Shown: piece by piece, positions 1 to 6,550 of the stretch
Layout: every line of letters starts with the position of its first letter
Position numbering within the stretch: the first letter of the stretch is position 1
NCBI GenBank assembly: GCA_964496705.1
Contig: CAZCBJ010000069.1
Location: 1-17,333 of the forward strand
Length of the DNA stretch: 17,333 nucleotides
Direction of reading: 5' to 3'
DNA from: CAZCBJ01 sp964496705
GTDB taxonomy: Bacteria > Chloroflexota > Anaerolineae > Anaerolineales > Anaerolineaceae
The notes under the pieces: model-generated
Seen by the model: only the letters and a program-made list of their open reading frames with translations
The model's database searches: none
What the model was told of the DNA's origin: nothing
Program-made: the position numbers and the translations under genes

Positions 1-287
1 GCGACGGCGTGATGATAGGCAGAGCTGCGATATCTAATCCATGGATTTTTTCCAATCTCGATCGGCACCAGGTACTTCCACAGACTGTCAAAATGACAGC
101 TTTGACACACTTACGTCGAAATGTGGATTTTTTTGGAAAAGAGAGAGGGGTGATTGAATTTAGAAAATTCCTGAAAGCTTATCTGAAACCATACTCCCTC
201 CCGGCCGAAATACTTCATTCCATTCTGCTCCAAAAATCTCATCAAGAAGTCGAACGATGCATCGAAGAATATATTATTGTCACTTGA
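1..287 (+). CDS. dus: tRNA-dihydrouridine synthase, C-terminal fragment (5' end outside window)
   Basis: This is the 3' end of a gene that starts before the window. The frame is open from base 1: the first two bases finish a codon and the next residues read D-G-V-M-I-G-R-A-A, followed by N-P-W-I-F. That is the flavin-binding end of the TIM barrel in Dus enzymes, which use FMN and NADPH to reduce uridines in tRNA. The remaining 80 or so residues fit the helical tRNA-binding C-terminal domain. About 95 residues of a protein usually 320-350 long are visible, so the active-site cysteine region cannot be checked and the DusA/B/C subtype is uncertain, although DusB-like is the best guess. The stop TGA at 285-287 overlaps the -35 box of the gcv promoter. 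Confidence 0.85.
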   Translation, partial: DGVMIGRAAISNPWIFSNLDRHQVLPQTVKMTALTHLRRNVDFFGKERGVIEFRKFLKAYLKPYSLPAEILHSILLQKSHQEVERCIEEYIIVT

Positions 288-312
288 CGTCTTAGATAAC
301 TTTTCGTAGAAT
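284..312 (+). promoter_or_regulatory. Predicted sigma70-type promoter of the gcv operon
   Basis: TTGACG at 284-289 (5 of 6 to consensus) and TAGAAT at 307-312 (5 of 6) are separated by exactly 17 bp. Transcription would start near 319, about 30 bases before the gcvH start codon. The -35 box overlaps the stop codon of the upstream dus gene. I see no riboswitch-like structure in the short leader, so a glycine riboswitch is not supported. Confidence 0.6.
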
Positions 313-348
313 GAAACCACCAGCCTTTATACAACCTAGGAGAAGGAA

Positions 349-738
349 ATGAATATCCCCGCCGAGTTAAAATATGCAAAAACTGACGAGTGGGTGAATG
401 TGGATGGGAATGTCGCCACCATTGGTATCACCGAATTTGCCCAGGATCAGTTATCGGATATTGTTTACGTCGAATTTCGGGTTGAAGTTGGAGATCAAGT
501 AAAAAAGAATTCGGTCTGTGTAACCCTCGAGTCAGTTAAAGCAGCCGCAGATGTCAACCTGCCTGTCAGCGGCACGGTTATCGAAGTAAACGAAAACTTG
601 GCACAGAACATGTCATCAATCAATGAAGATCCGTTCGGTTTAGGATGGATGATTAAAGTTGAAATGAGCAATCCTTCCGAATTGGATGGTTTATTGAATG
701 CAGCGGGTTATCAGAAACGAATCGAAGAGGCGCATTGA
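349..738 (+). CDS. gcvH: Glycine cleavage system H protein
   Basis: GcvH is the lipoylated carrier that shuttles the aminomethyl group between the P, T and L proteins of the cytoplasmic glycine cleavage complex. The 129-residue length is normal for the family. The lipoyl-attachment motif E-S-V-K-A is at residues 61-65, so K64 is the predicted lipoylated lysine. The N-terminal D-E-W motif (13-15) and the P-F-G-x-G-W segment near the C terminus are also typical. The ATG at 349 follows a strong purine-rich ribosome binding site (AGGAGAAGG, 340-348). The stop TGA shares its last base with the gcvPA start codon, so the two are translationally coupled. No lipoate ligase or LipA/LipB gene lies in the window to modify it. 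Confidence 0.97.
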   Translation: MNIPAELKYAKTDEWVNVDGNVATIGITEFAQDQLSDIVYVEFRVEVGDQVKKNSVCVTLESVKAAADVNLPVSGTVIEVNENLAQNMSSINEDPFGLGWMIKVEMSNPSELDGLLNAAGYQKRIEEAH

Positions 739-2090
739 TGTATACCCCTCATACCGACGCTGAAATCAAAGCCATGCTTGAAGTTATCGGCGTCAGAAAT
801 CTGGAAGACCTGTTTCAGGACGTGCCAGAGCAATTCAGATTCCCTGAATTGTCGTTACCTGCGACGCTTTCTGAAATGGAGATCATGGCCGAACTTCAAG
901 CGATTGCCCAGGCTAACGAAACACCTGGTTCTTTAGCCTGTTTTTTGGGTGCTGGAGCTTATTTTCACTACACACCCGCGGCAGTGGATGCCATTCTAAG
1001 GCGCGGCGAATTCTATACCGCCTATACTCCCTATCAACCAGAAATTTCTCAAGGCACATTACAGGCGATCTTTGAATACCAATCTCTCATCTCCGCCCTG
1101 ACCGGCATGGATGTATGCAATGCTTCTCACTACGATGGAGCAACGGCTACCGCTGAGGCAGGCATTCTGGCATACCATCACTATCGAGGGAAACGTCAAA
1201 AATTCCTGATCTCGCCATCCATTAATCCCCAATATCGCCAAACCTTCTGTACCTATATGTGCGGATATGAGGATGCACATATCATCGATTTCTCAAACAA
1301 AGAACAGCCGTTGTCCTCGCCCGATATCCTGTTGAAAAAGCTGGATATGGATACAGCGTTGGTTGTTGTCCAGTATCCCGACTTTTTTGGCCGCCTTTAC
1401 GATTATACGCAATTGGCTAATGAAGTTCATCAAAACGGCGCTCTGCTATGTATAATCACCAACCCCCTATCGTTGGGTTTGCTGCGTCCCCCTGGCGAGA
1501 TGGGTGCAGATATCGTTGTCGGCGAGGGGCAATCCCTGGGAATTCCATTATCCTTCGGTGGCCCTTATCTGGGATTATTCGCAACCCGAAAGGATCTCAT
1601 TCGAAGATTGGCCGGCAGACTGGTTGGCGAGACGGTAGATGCAGAAGGACGGCGAGGCTATGTGCTCACATTAACTGCTCGAGAACAACATATCCGCCGC
1701 GAAAAAGCGACTTCCAACATCTGCACCAATCAGGGTCTTATTGCGCTTGCTTCAACAATCTACATGAGTTTACTGGGCAAACACGGGTTACGAAAGGTTT
1801 CCGAATTGTGTTATCACAAAGCGCACTATGCTGCTGAACAAATCAATCACCTTCCTGGCTATGAAGTGTTTTTCGATACTGCATTTTTCAACGAATTCGT
1901 CGTCAAATGCCCAATCCCGGTGGATGAGCTAAACATGCATCTACTCGATTATGGCGTATTGGGAGGCCTAAATTTGGCAAATGACTTTCCATCTTTGGAA
2001 AATCACATGCTGGTTGCCGTCACAGAAATGAACACCCGCGAGCAAATCGACCTGTTTTGCACAGCGCTGGCTGAGGTGACACATGACTGA
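738..2090 (+). CDS. gcvPA: Glycine dehydrogenase (decarboxylating) subunit 1
   Basis: This is the N-terminal half of the split P protein, which works with subunit 2 as a PLP-dependent glycine decarboxylase passing the aminomethyl group to lipoyl-GcvH. It is 450 residues long, normal for subunit 1. Family signatures include F-L-G-A-G-x-Y near residues 69-75, then Y-T-P-Y-Q-P-E-I-S-Q-G and the S-x-Y-D-G-A-T-A segment. The PLP lysine is not expected in this subunit; it lies in GcvPB. I chose the ATG at 738, which overlaps the gcvH stop as TGATG and has GAAGAGG just upstream; the TTG at 735 is in frame but less likely. The 3' end overlaps gcvPB by 8 bp. Confidence 0.96.
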   Translation: MYTPHTDAEIKAMLEVIGVRNLEDLFQDVPEQFRFPELSLPATLSEMEIMAELQAIAQANETPGSLACFLGAGAYFHYTPAAVDAILRRGEFYTAYTPYQPEISQGTLQAIFEYQSLISALTGMDVCNASHYDGATATAEAGILAYHHYRGKRQKFLISPSINPQYRQTFCTYMCGYEDAHIIDFSNKEQPLSSPDILLKKLDMDTALVVVQYPDFFGRLYDYTQLANEVHQNGALLCIITNPLSLGLLRPPGEMGADIVVGEGQSLGIPLSFGGPYLGLFATRKDLIRRLAGRLVGETVDAEGRRGYVLTLTAREQHIRREKATSNICTNQGLIALASTIYMSLLGKHGLRKVSELCYHKAHYAAEQINHLPGYEVFFDTAFFNEFVVKCPIPVDELNMHLLDYGVLGGLNLANDFPSLENHMLVAVTEMNTREQIDLFCTALAEVTHD

Positions 2091-3546
2091 ACCTACAATT
2101 TACGAGATTTCTGCGCCTGGCCGGATCGGCTTAAGATTTCCCGAACCTGATGTGCCGTTGAGTGGTTTACCCGGTGATTTTGTCCGCTCCTCTCTACCAC
2201 TGCCTGAGTTATCTGAATTGGACGTGGTTCGCCATTTTACAAACGTTTCCAAGAACAATTATTTTATTGATGCAGGGTTTTATCCGCTCGGATCCTGCAC
2301 CATGAAATATAACCCTAAAGTGAACGAAGAAGCAGCAAGGATTAAAGGCTTCGCCTGCGGTCATCCTCTTCAACCAATTGAAACTGTCCAGGGAAACCTG
2401 GCATTAATGTATGAGCTGCAAGAATGGCTACAAGAGATCAGCGGGTTCTCAGGCATTAGTTTGCAGCCTTCTGCCGGGGCACAGGGAGAACTGGTTGGCG
2501 TGATGATTATCCGGGCTTACCATCGACAGAACAAGCAAACGAACAGAACGAAAATTCTGATCCCGGACTCAGCACACGGCACCAACCCAGCAAGCTCAGC
2601 AATGTCTGGGTACGAAGTTGTTAATGTCCCGACTGACGAGAACGGAAATATTGAGCTGGACGTTTTACGCAGTTTGTGCAACCAGGATACCGCTGGTCTG
2701 ATGCTCACCAACCCCAATACGCTGGGACTGTTTGAGCAAAATATTCTGGAAGTAATCAAAATCGTGCATGATGCCGGCGGCCTGATTTATGGAGATGGGG
2801 CAAATCTGAATGCCTTGCTGGGGATCACCCGGCCCGGCGACCTGGGCATAGATGTGATGCATTTCAATCTGCATAAGACCTTTGCAACGCCGCACGGCGG
2901 TGGTGGTCCAGGATCCGGCCCCGTGGGCGTAGCCTCCCACTTGGTGGATTATCTGCCCGGCCCAATAACTGCGATCGTTGAAGAAGAAACGGATGACACG
3001 CCCCCGCTTTATGGTTTGGTTATGCCCATAAAATCCATTGGCCGCGTCAAAGCATTCCATGGACAGTTCGGGATGTTGGTGCGAGCTTATACCTATATCG
3101 CCATGCACGGCGCGTCCGGGTTACGCACCATCTCAGAAATGGCCGTATTAAATGCAAATTACCTGCTGGCCAGGTTAAAAACCGTCTATACGATCCCTTT
3201 CAAGAGAGTCTGTATGCATGAATTCGTTGCCGAGGGCGTCTGGCCGGACGCTCCTGGTGTTCACGCATTGGATATTTCCAAACGGTTGATGGATTACAAT
3301 TTTCATCCACCGACCAATTACTTCCCGCTAATTGTTCACGAAGCTTTGATGATTGAACCAACTGAAACGGAGAGCCTCCAGACACTCGATCGTTTTGCCG
3401 AGGTTATGATAACCATTGCCGATGAAGCCCACAATCACCCGGATCTGCTAACGAACGCGCCTCACACTACACCTGTGGGCCGGTTGGACGAGGTCAAAGC
3501 TGCTCGGGAATTAGTTCTTTGTTGTTGGATGCCAGAAGACAAATAA
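2083..3546 (+). CDS. gcvPB: Glycine dehydrogenase (decarboxylating) subunit 2
   Basis: This is the PLP-bearing subunit of the split glycine decarboxylase, the partner of GcvPA. It has 487 residues, the usual size. The motif N-L-H-K-T-F holds the predicted Schiff-base lysine K265, followed directly by the characteristic P-H-G-G-G-G-P-G glycine-rich loop. The N-terminal G-S-C-T-M-K-Y-N-P-K signature and the D-S-A-H-G-T-N-P-A-S stretch are also typical. The ATG at 2083 lies inside the end of gcvPA (8-bp overlap), with GAGGTGA upstream as ribosome binding site. The operon appears to end here: gcvT (aminomethyltransferase) and lpd are absent from the window and must be encoded elsewhere if the pathway is complete. 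Confidence 0.97.
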   Translation: MTEPTIYEISAPGRIGLRFPEPDVPLSGLPGDFVRSSLPLPELSELDVVRHFTNVSKNNYFIDAGFYPLGSCTMKYNPKVNEEAARIKGFACGHPLQPIETVQGNLALMYELQEWLQEISGFSGISLQPSAGAQGELVGVMIIRAYHRQNKQTNRTKILIPDSAHGTNPASSAMSGYEVVNVPTDENGNIELDVLRSLCNQDTAGLMLTNPNTLGLFEQNILEVIKIVHDAGGLIYGDGANLNALLGITRPGDLGIDVMHFNLHKTFATPHGGGGPGSGPVGVASHLVDYLPGPITAIVEEETDDTPPLYGLVMPIKSIGRVKAFHGQFGMLVRAYTYIAMHGASGLRTISEMAVLNANYLLARLKTVYTIPFKRVCMHEFVAEGVWPDAPGVHALDISKRLMDYNFHPPTNYFPLIVHEALMIEPTETESLQTLDRFAEVMITIADEAHNHPDLLTNAPHTTPVGRLDEVKAARELVLCCWMPEDK

Positions 3547-3550
3547 ACTA

Positions 3551-3556
3551 TATAAT
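3551..3556 (+). promoter_or_regulatory. Possible -10 box upstream of the pilin gene
   Basis: A perfect TATAAT lies 64 bases before the pilin start codon. No convincing -35 box sits 16-18 bp upstream; TTGGAT at 3525-3530 is 20 bp away. Only the -10 match supports this call. Confidence 0.3.
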
Positions 3557-3557
3557 T

Positions 3558-3578
3558 AATAAGATTTTATTCTTTTTT
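3558..3578 (+). terminator. Weak possible terminator after gcvPB
   Basis: AATAA (3558-3562) and TTATT (3567-3571) can pair around a GATT loop, followed by C and six Ts at 3573-3578. The stem is only five A-T pairs, so this is a poor intrinsic terminator, and the stretch may instead belong to the promoter and leader of the pilin gene that follows. Confidence 0.25.
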
Positions 3579-3619
3579 CAGTCTTCTACTCTACTTTCTT
3601 TGAAAGGAGGTGATTGGGC

Positions 3620-3769
3620 ATGGTGGCTATTCCAGAGCATGAACATGGTCAAGGCCTGGTCGAATATGCTTTAATATTTATTCTGGTGGTGGTTATTGTC
3701 ATCGTTTTGATTTACATATTCGGCGGGGCAGTCGGTTCGATGTACAGCAATATTATTGACACTATTTAA
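3620..3769 (+). CDS. Flp-type class III prepilin (49 aa)
   Basis: This very short gene encodes a predicted Flp/Fap-type pilin subunit of a Tad-like (type IVc) pilus. The 49 residues start with a ten-residue leader ending in glycine. Then comes Q-G-L-V-E-Y, which puts the conserved E at +5 and Y at +6 after cleavage behind G10, the arrangement TadV-type prepilin peptidases recognise. A continuous hydrophobic helix of about 20 residues (17-37) follows, then a short tail ending near S-N-I-I. The ATG at 3620 has a near-perfect ribosome binding site, AAAGGAGGTGA at 3603-3613. No other Tad genes (ATPase, TadB/C, peptidase, secretin) lie nearby, so it looks like an orphan. Similar small Flp genes are common in Chloroflexota; a signal-anchored small membrane protein is the alternative. 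Confidence 0.75.
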   Translation: MVAIPEHEHGQGLVEYALIFILVVVIVIVLIYIFGGAVGSMYSNIIDTI

Positions 3770-3785
3770 ACCCCGGCAATATAAT
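3756..3785 (+). promoter_or_regulatory. Perfect-consensus sigma70-type promoter for the DUF4342 gene
   Basis: TTGACA (3756-3761) and TATAAT (3780-3785) both match consensus at all six positions, with an 18-bp spacer. The -35 box lies inside the last codons of the pilin gene (I-D-T). Transcription would start near 3792, giving a leader of about 70 bases before the DUF4342 start codon. Confidence 0.65.
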
Positions 3786-3811
3786 TTAGCGGATTATTCT
3801 TTCCAATAAAT

Positions 3812-3842
3812 CCCGGGGAATCGATAAATTGTCCGGGTGTTT
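3812..3842 (+). terminator. Short hairpin in the leader between the pilin and DUF4342 genes
   Basis: CCCGG (3812-3816) can pair with CCGGG (3833-3837), followed by TGTTTT. The 16-base loop makes it a weak terminator for transcripts from the pilin gene. It would also lie inside the leader of transcripts from the strong promoter at 3756-3785, so an attenuator-like or leader-structure role is equally possible. Confidence 0.25.
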
Positions 3843-3863
3843 TGACTTCATAAGGAGAATTAT

Positions 3864-4133
3864 ATGTCAGACGAAAATGTCCGTTATGAAGAAGTCAAGG
3901 TGACGGGAGATTATTTGGTCGCCAAAGTTAAAGAGTTGCTTCATCAAGGAAATGTTCGCCGATTAATCGTAAAAAACGACAAGGGAGAAACCTATATTGA
4001 AATCCCACTCACCGTGGGAGTTGTGGGTTTTCTTTTGGTTCCCGTCTGGGCAGCTCTGGGAGCTTTGGCTGCATTAGCCGCTAATTTTACGATAGTGGTT
4101 GAAAAAATTGAGCCGACGATCACTCCGGAATAA
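3864..4133 (+). CDS. DUF4342 domain-containing membrane-associated protein
   Basis: This 89-residue protein of unknown function matches my memory of the DUF4342 family. It has an acidic N terminus, then a segment where V-K-V-x-G-D is followed by V-x-E-L-L and G-N-V-R-R, a short beta region (L-I-V-K-N), then E-I-P-L-T-V-G-V-V-G leading into a hydrophobic stretch (about 50-74) and a T-I-V-V-E end. The hydrophobic segment could be one membrane span or helical hairpin. In other bacteria the domain often accompanies a UBA-like ubiquitin-associated fold; here it stands alone. The ATG at 3864 has AAGGAGA (3851-3857) as ribosome binding site. It is probably transcribed on its own from the perfect promoter upstream, suggesting steady, strong expression. 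Confidence 0.8.
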   Translation: MSDENVRYEEVKVTGDYLVAKVKELLHQGNVRRLIVKNDKGETYIEIPLTVGVVGFLLVPVWAALGALAALAANFTIVVEKIEPTITPE

Positions 4134-4190
4134 AAGCTTGAGTGATCTCTCAGAGTTAATTTATCAATCTCCTAATTATCCAATTTCCGC

Positions 4191-5300
4191 GTGACTACCA
4201 TTCAAAAAGAAGCTTCCATCTGCTGCTTTATTTCGCCCCACGGTTTTGGTCACGCTTCAAGGACCTGTGCCATCCTCGGTGCAATTCGAAAAACGAATCC
4301 GAATGTAACGCTTCACATTTTTACCAAAGTCCCGGAATGGTTTTTTAAAGACACACTGGGCGATAATTTTCATTATCATTTATGCAATTCGGATATCGGG
4401 ATAGTTCAAGACAGTCCCTTATCAGAAAATCTCGCCAAGACCGTTGATTTGTTGGGCACATACATCCCTTTTCATGAAAAGGATTATTCTACACTAATTT
4501 TATTAATACAATCCATTCATCCAAACTTACTTCTTTGTGATATTTCACCTCTCGGCTTGTTTATAGCTGATAAACTGGGGATCCCGTCCTTTCTGATTGA
4601 AAATTTCACCTGGGATTGGATTTATGAAGGCTATGTCAATGTAGAGCCAGGTTTTCGCCCATTTTTACCACTATTCAAAGAGCTATTTCAACTGGCAACC
4701 TACCACATCCAAACCATACCAGTTTGTCTTCCACATTCTCAAGCCCACCTGGTCACCGCACCGGTTGCACGGTTGCCTCGCAACAATTCACCGAGTGTTC
4801 GCGAAAAGTTGGCCGTCCCGAAAGATGCTAAATTGGTCATGATTTCAATGGGCGGCATAGAGGCGGACTATTCACCTTTATTAGCGAACATCTCAAAGTG
4901 TAAAGAAGCTTTTTTTGTCATCCCAGGTGGAAATAATAAACAACTCTTTTCTGGAAATCTTCGTTTGCTTCCACACCATTCCAGCTTTTACCACCCGGAT
5001 CTGGTATTTTCAAGCGACTTGATCATTGGCAAAACGGGCTACAGTACGCTTGCCGAAACATTCCACGCTGGATTACCATTCTTATTCGTCTCACGACCTT
5101 GTTTTCGGGAATCGCCGATCCTGGCTGAATATATTTTAGAGCAGATTGGCGGCGAAGAAATAACCACGATAGATTTGCTATCAGAAATTTTACTGGAGAA
5201 AGTGCTTGGCTGGGTTAACGTGCCGAAGAAAAATAGAGGAGACAGGCTGGTTAATGGAGCGGAACAAGCAGCCAGCTTCATTCAACAATACTTGAGATGA
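4191..5300 (+). CDS. GT-B-fold glycosyltransferase-like protein (arabinokinase N-domain type)
   Basis: This 369-residue protein has the two-domain pattern of GT-B glycosyltransferases. Residues 15-24, S-P-H-G-F-G-H-A-S-R, form the N-terminal glycine-rich loop seen in MurG-like enzymes and in the N-terminal domain of plant L-arabinokinase. The C-terminal half has G-G-I-E, then G-K-T-G-Y-S-T-L-A-E with G-L-P-F-L-F-V-S-R (about 280-302), resembling the nucleotide-sugar binding end of that group. It is predicted to be cytoplasmic. Substrate and acceptor cannot be told from sequence. The start GTG at 4191 has no clear ribosome binding site, but an in-frame stop at 4173-4175 leaves no better start and the first beta strand begins at residue 9. 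A sugar-binding role without transferase activity is possible. Confidence 0.7.
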   Translation: MTTIQKEASICCFISPHGFGHASRTCAILGAIRKTNPNVTLHIFTKVPEWFFKDTLGDNFHYHLCNSDIGIVQDSPLSENLAKTVDLLGTYIPFHEKDYSTLILLIQSIHPNLLLCDISPLGLFIADKLGIPSFLIENFTWDWIYEGYVNVEPGFRPFLPLFKELFQLATYHIQTIPVCLPHSQAHLVTAPVARLPRNNSPSVREKLAVPKDAKLVMISMGGIEADYSPLLANISKCKEAFFVIPGGNNKQLFSGNLRLLPHHSSFYHPDLVFSSDLIIGKTGYSTLAETFHAGLPFLFVSRPCFRESPILAEYILEQIGGEEITTIDLLSEILLEKVLGWVNVPKKNRGDRLVNGAEQAASFIQQYLR

Positions 5301-5306
5301 TATAAT
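5301..5306 (+). promoter_or_regulatory. Possible -10 box for the cyclophilin gene
   Basis: A perfect TATAAT lies directly after the previous gene's stop codon and 31 bases before the next start. The best -35 candidate, TTCATT at 5277-5282 (18-bp spacer), matches only three of six positions. Confidence 0.4.
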
Positions 5307-5337
5307 CAGCATCTATTCTAAAAATAAGGATCCCTTG

Positions 5338-5817
5338 ATGAAGCAATGGAAAACACCCCCTGAGATGGTTATTGATCACGAGATGCAATATTTTGCCCTC
5401 ATAGAAACGAACAAAGGCAAGATAGAGATCGAGTTGTTTCCAAAATATGCGCCGAAAACAGTCAATAATTTTATTTTTCTGGCAAATGAACATTTTTATG
5501 ATGGCGTCAAATTCCACCGCGTGATCGCCAATTTTGTCATTCAAGGTGGAGACCCAACCGGTACTGGGATGGGCGGTCCTGGTTATAATTTTGAAGATGA
5601 GGTTAAGAATAATCCGCTGAAACACGAGACGGGTGTACTTTCAATGGCCAATGCTGGTCCGAATACCAATGGCAGTCAGTTTTTCATCACCCATTCTCCT
5701 CAGCCGCACTTGAACGGCCGCCACACAGTATTCGGAAAAGTGATCAAAGGCATGGAAGTGGTTAATAGTATTCAACAAGGCGATAAAATGCTTACCGTGA
5801 CAATTGTCAAAGAATAA
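5338..5817 (+). CDS. Cyclophilin-type peptidyl-prolyl cis-trans isomerase
   Basis: This protein of 159 residues catalyses cis-trans isomerisation of proline peptide bonds. The cyclophilin core starts near residue 18. Motifs are F-H-R-V-I (59-63, R61 predicted catalytic), V-I-Q-G-G-D-P-T-G-T-G, N-G-S-Q-F-F-I-T and L-N-G-R-H-T-V-F-G. The position of the human CypA tryptophan that binds cyclosporin is H here, as in many bacterial members. No signal peptide or membrane segment is visible, so it is probably cytoplasmic. I chose the ATG at 5338 over the TTG at 5335 because AAGGA at 5326-5330 sits at a good distance. A 17-residue N-terminal extension precedes the core. It probably has its own promoter. 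Confidence 0.93.
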   Translation: MKQWKTPPEMVIDHEMQYFALIETNKGKIEIELFPKYAPKTVNNFIFLANEHFYDGVKFHRVIANFVIQGGDPTGTGMGGPGYNFEDEVKNNPLKHETGVLSMANAGPNTNGSQFFITHSPQPHLNGRHTVFGKVIKGMEVVNSIQQGDKMLTVTIVKE

Positions 5818-5864
5818 AAAAGGCCGGGATAAAAATCTTTCTTTAAAATGTTAAATTAGATCGA

Positions 5865-6542
5865 ATGAACCAAGCATCGAGCCATCCAATCTACTGCATC
5901 ATTCCTGGCTATAATGAAGCCAATCACATCTCAAAGGTGGTTCGTGAAGCGCTTGATTACCTCCCTGTAATTGTCATTGATGATGGATCGACCGATCATA
6001 CGGCTCAATTGGCAATAGAGGCTGGAGCTATCGTGTTGACCCAAAGCCCCAACCAGGGTAAGGGCAAGGCGCTCAAAATAGGTTTTGAACACGCACTGGC
6101 TTTGAATTGTGAAGCAATCATCATGCTCGACGCCGATGGACAACATGATCCTACGGAAATTCATACGTTCCTGGATTGCTACCAAAAAACGCATGCTGAC
6201 CTGATCATCGGTGAACGCGATTTTTCAAAAATGCCGATTTTTCGAAGAACATCCAATACAATTGGTCGCCATCTGTTGTCGTGGGCTATCGGTCAATACA
6301 TCCCTGATAACCAATCCGGTTATCGCCTGGTTTCAAAACGGCTGATGTCAGCCATGCTGGAAAGCAAGGAGGCAGGCTTCGAATTCGAGGTGGATATGGT
6401 TATTCGCTGCATCCGGATGAAATACTCCATGCAGTGGGTAAAAATAAAGACAATCTATGCAGGCGAGAAAAGCCATATCAAACCTTTGCATCTGGTTGCC
6501 AACTTCTTTCGTCTGATTTTCCAGGTTCTCCGAGAAAAATAG
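5865..6542 (+). CDS. Family 2 glycosyltransferase (polyprenyl-phosphate mannosyltransferase-like)
   Basis: This 225-residue GT-A fold enzyme has P-G-Y-N-E near residues 14-18, D-D-G-S-T-D at 39-44 for nucleotide binding, and the metal-binding D-x-D as D88-A-D90 in L-D-A-D-G-Q-H-D-P. The later N-Q-S-G-Y-R-L motif and F-E-F-E-V-D-M-V segment are typical of the dolichyl/polyprenyl-phosphate sugar transferase branch (DPM1-like). These enzymes transfer a sugar from a nucleotide donor to a lipid phosphate at the inner membrane face. There is no C-terminal membrane domain, so it is probably soluble or peripheral. The donor sugar cannot be told. The ribosome binding site at the chosen ATG is weak. 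Only 8 bases separate it from the next gene, indicating co-transcription. Confidence 0.85.
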   Translation: MNQASSHPIYCIIPGYNEANHISKVVREALDYLPVIVIDDGSTDHTAQLAIEAGAIVLTQSPNQGKGKALKIGFEHALALNCEAIIMLDADGQHDPTEIHTFLDCYQKTHADLIIGERDFSKMPIFRRTSNTIGRHLLSWAIGQYIPDNQSGYRLVSKRLMSAMLESKEAGFEFEVDMVIRCIRMKYSMQWVKIKTIYAGEKSHIKPLHLVANFFRLIFQVLREK

Positions 6543-6550
6543 ACCGATAA

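Noticed and set aside
313..348. Glycine riboswitch before gcvH
   Set aside because: The predicted leader is only about 30 bases, far too short for a glycine aptamer.
1448..1837. 129-codon open frame on the plus strand inside gcvPA
   Set aside because: Out-of-frame shadow of a confident gene, with no RBS or family features.
2665..3108. 147-codon open frame on the minus strand
   Set aside because: It lies wholly inside gcvPB, antisense to the PLP-lysine region, whose sequence is strongly family-like; no RBS or recognisable domain in the minus frame.
4138..4158. Terminator-like hairpin after the DUF4342 gene (TGAG...CTCA)
   Set aside because: Only four base pairs and no T run follows.
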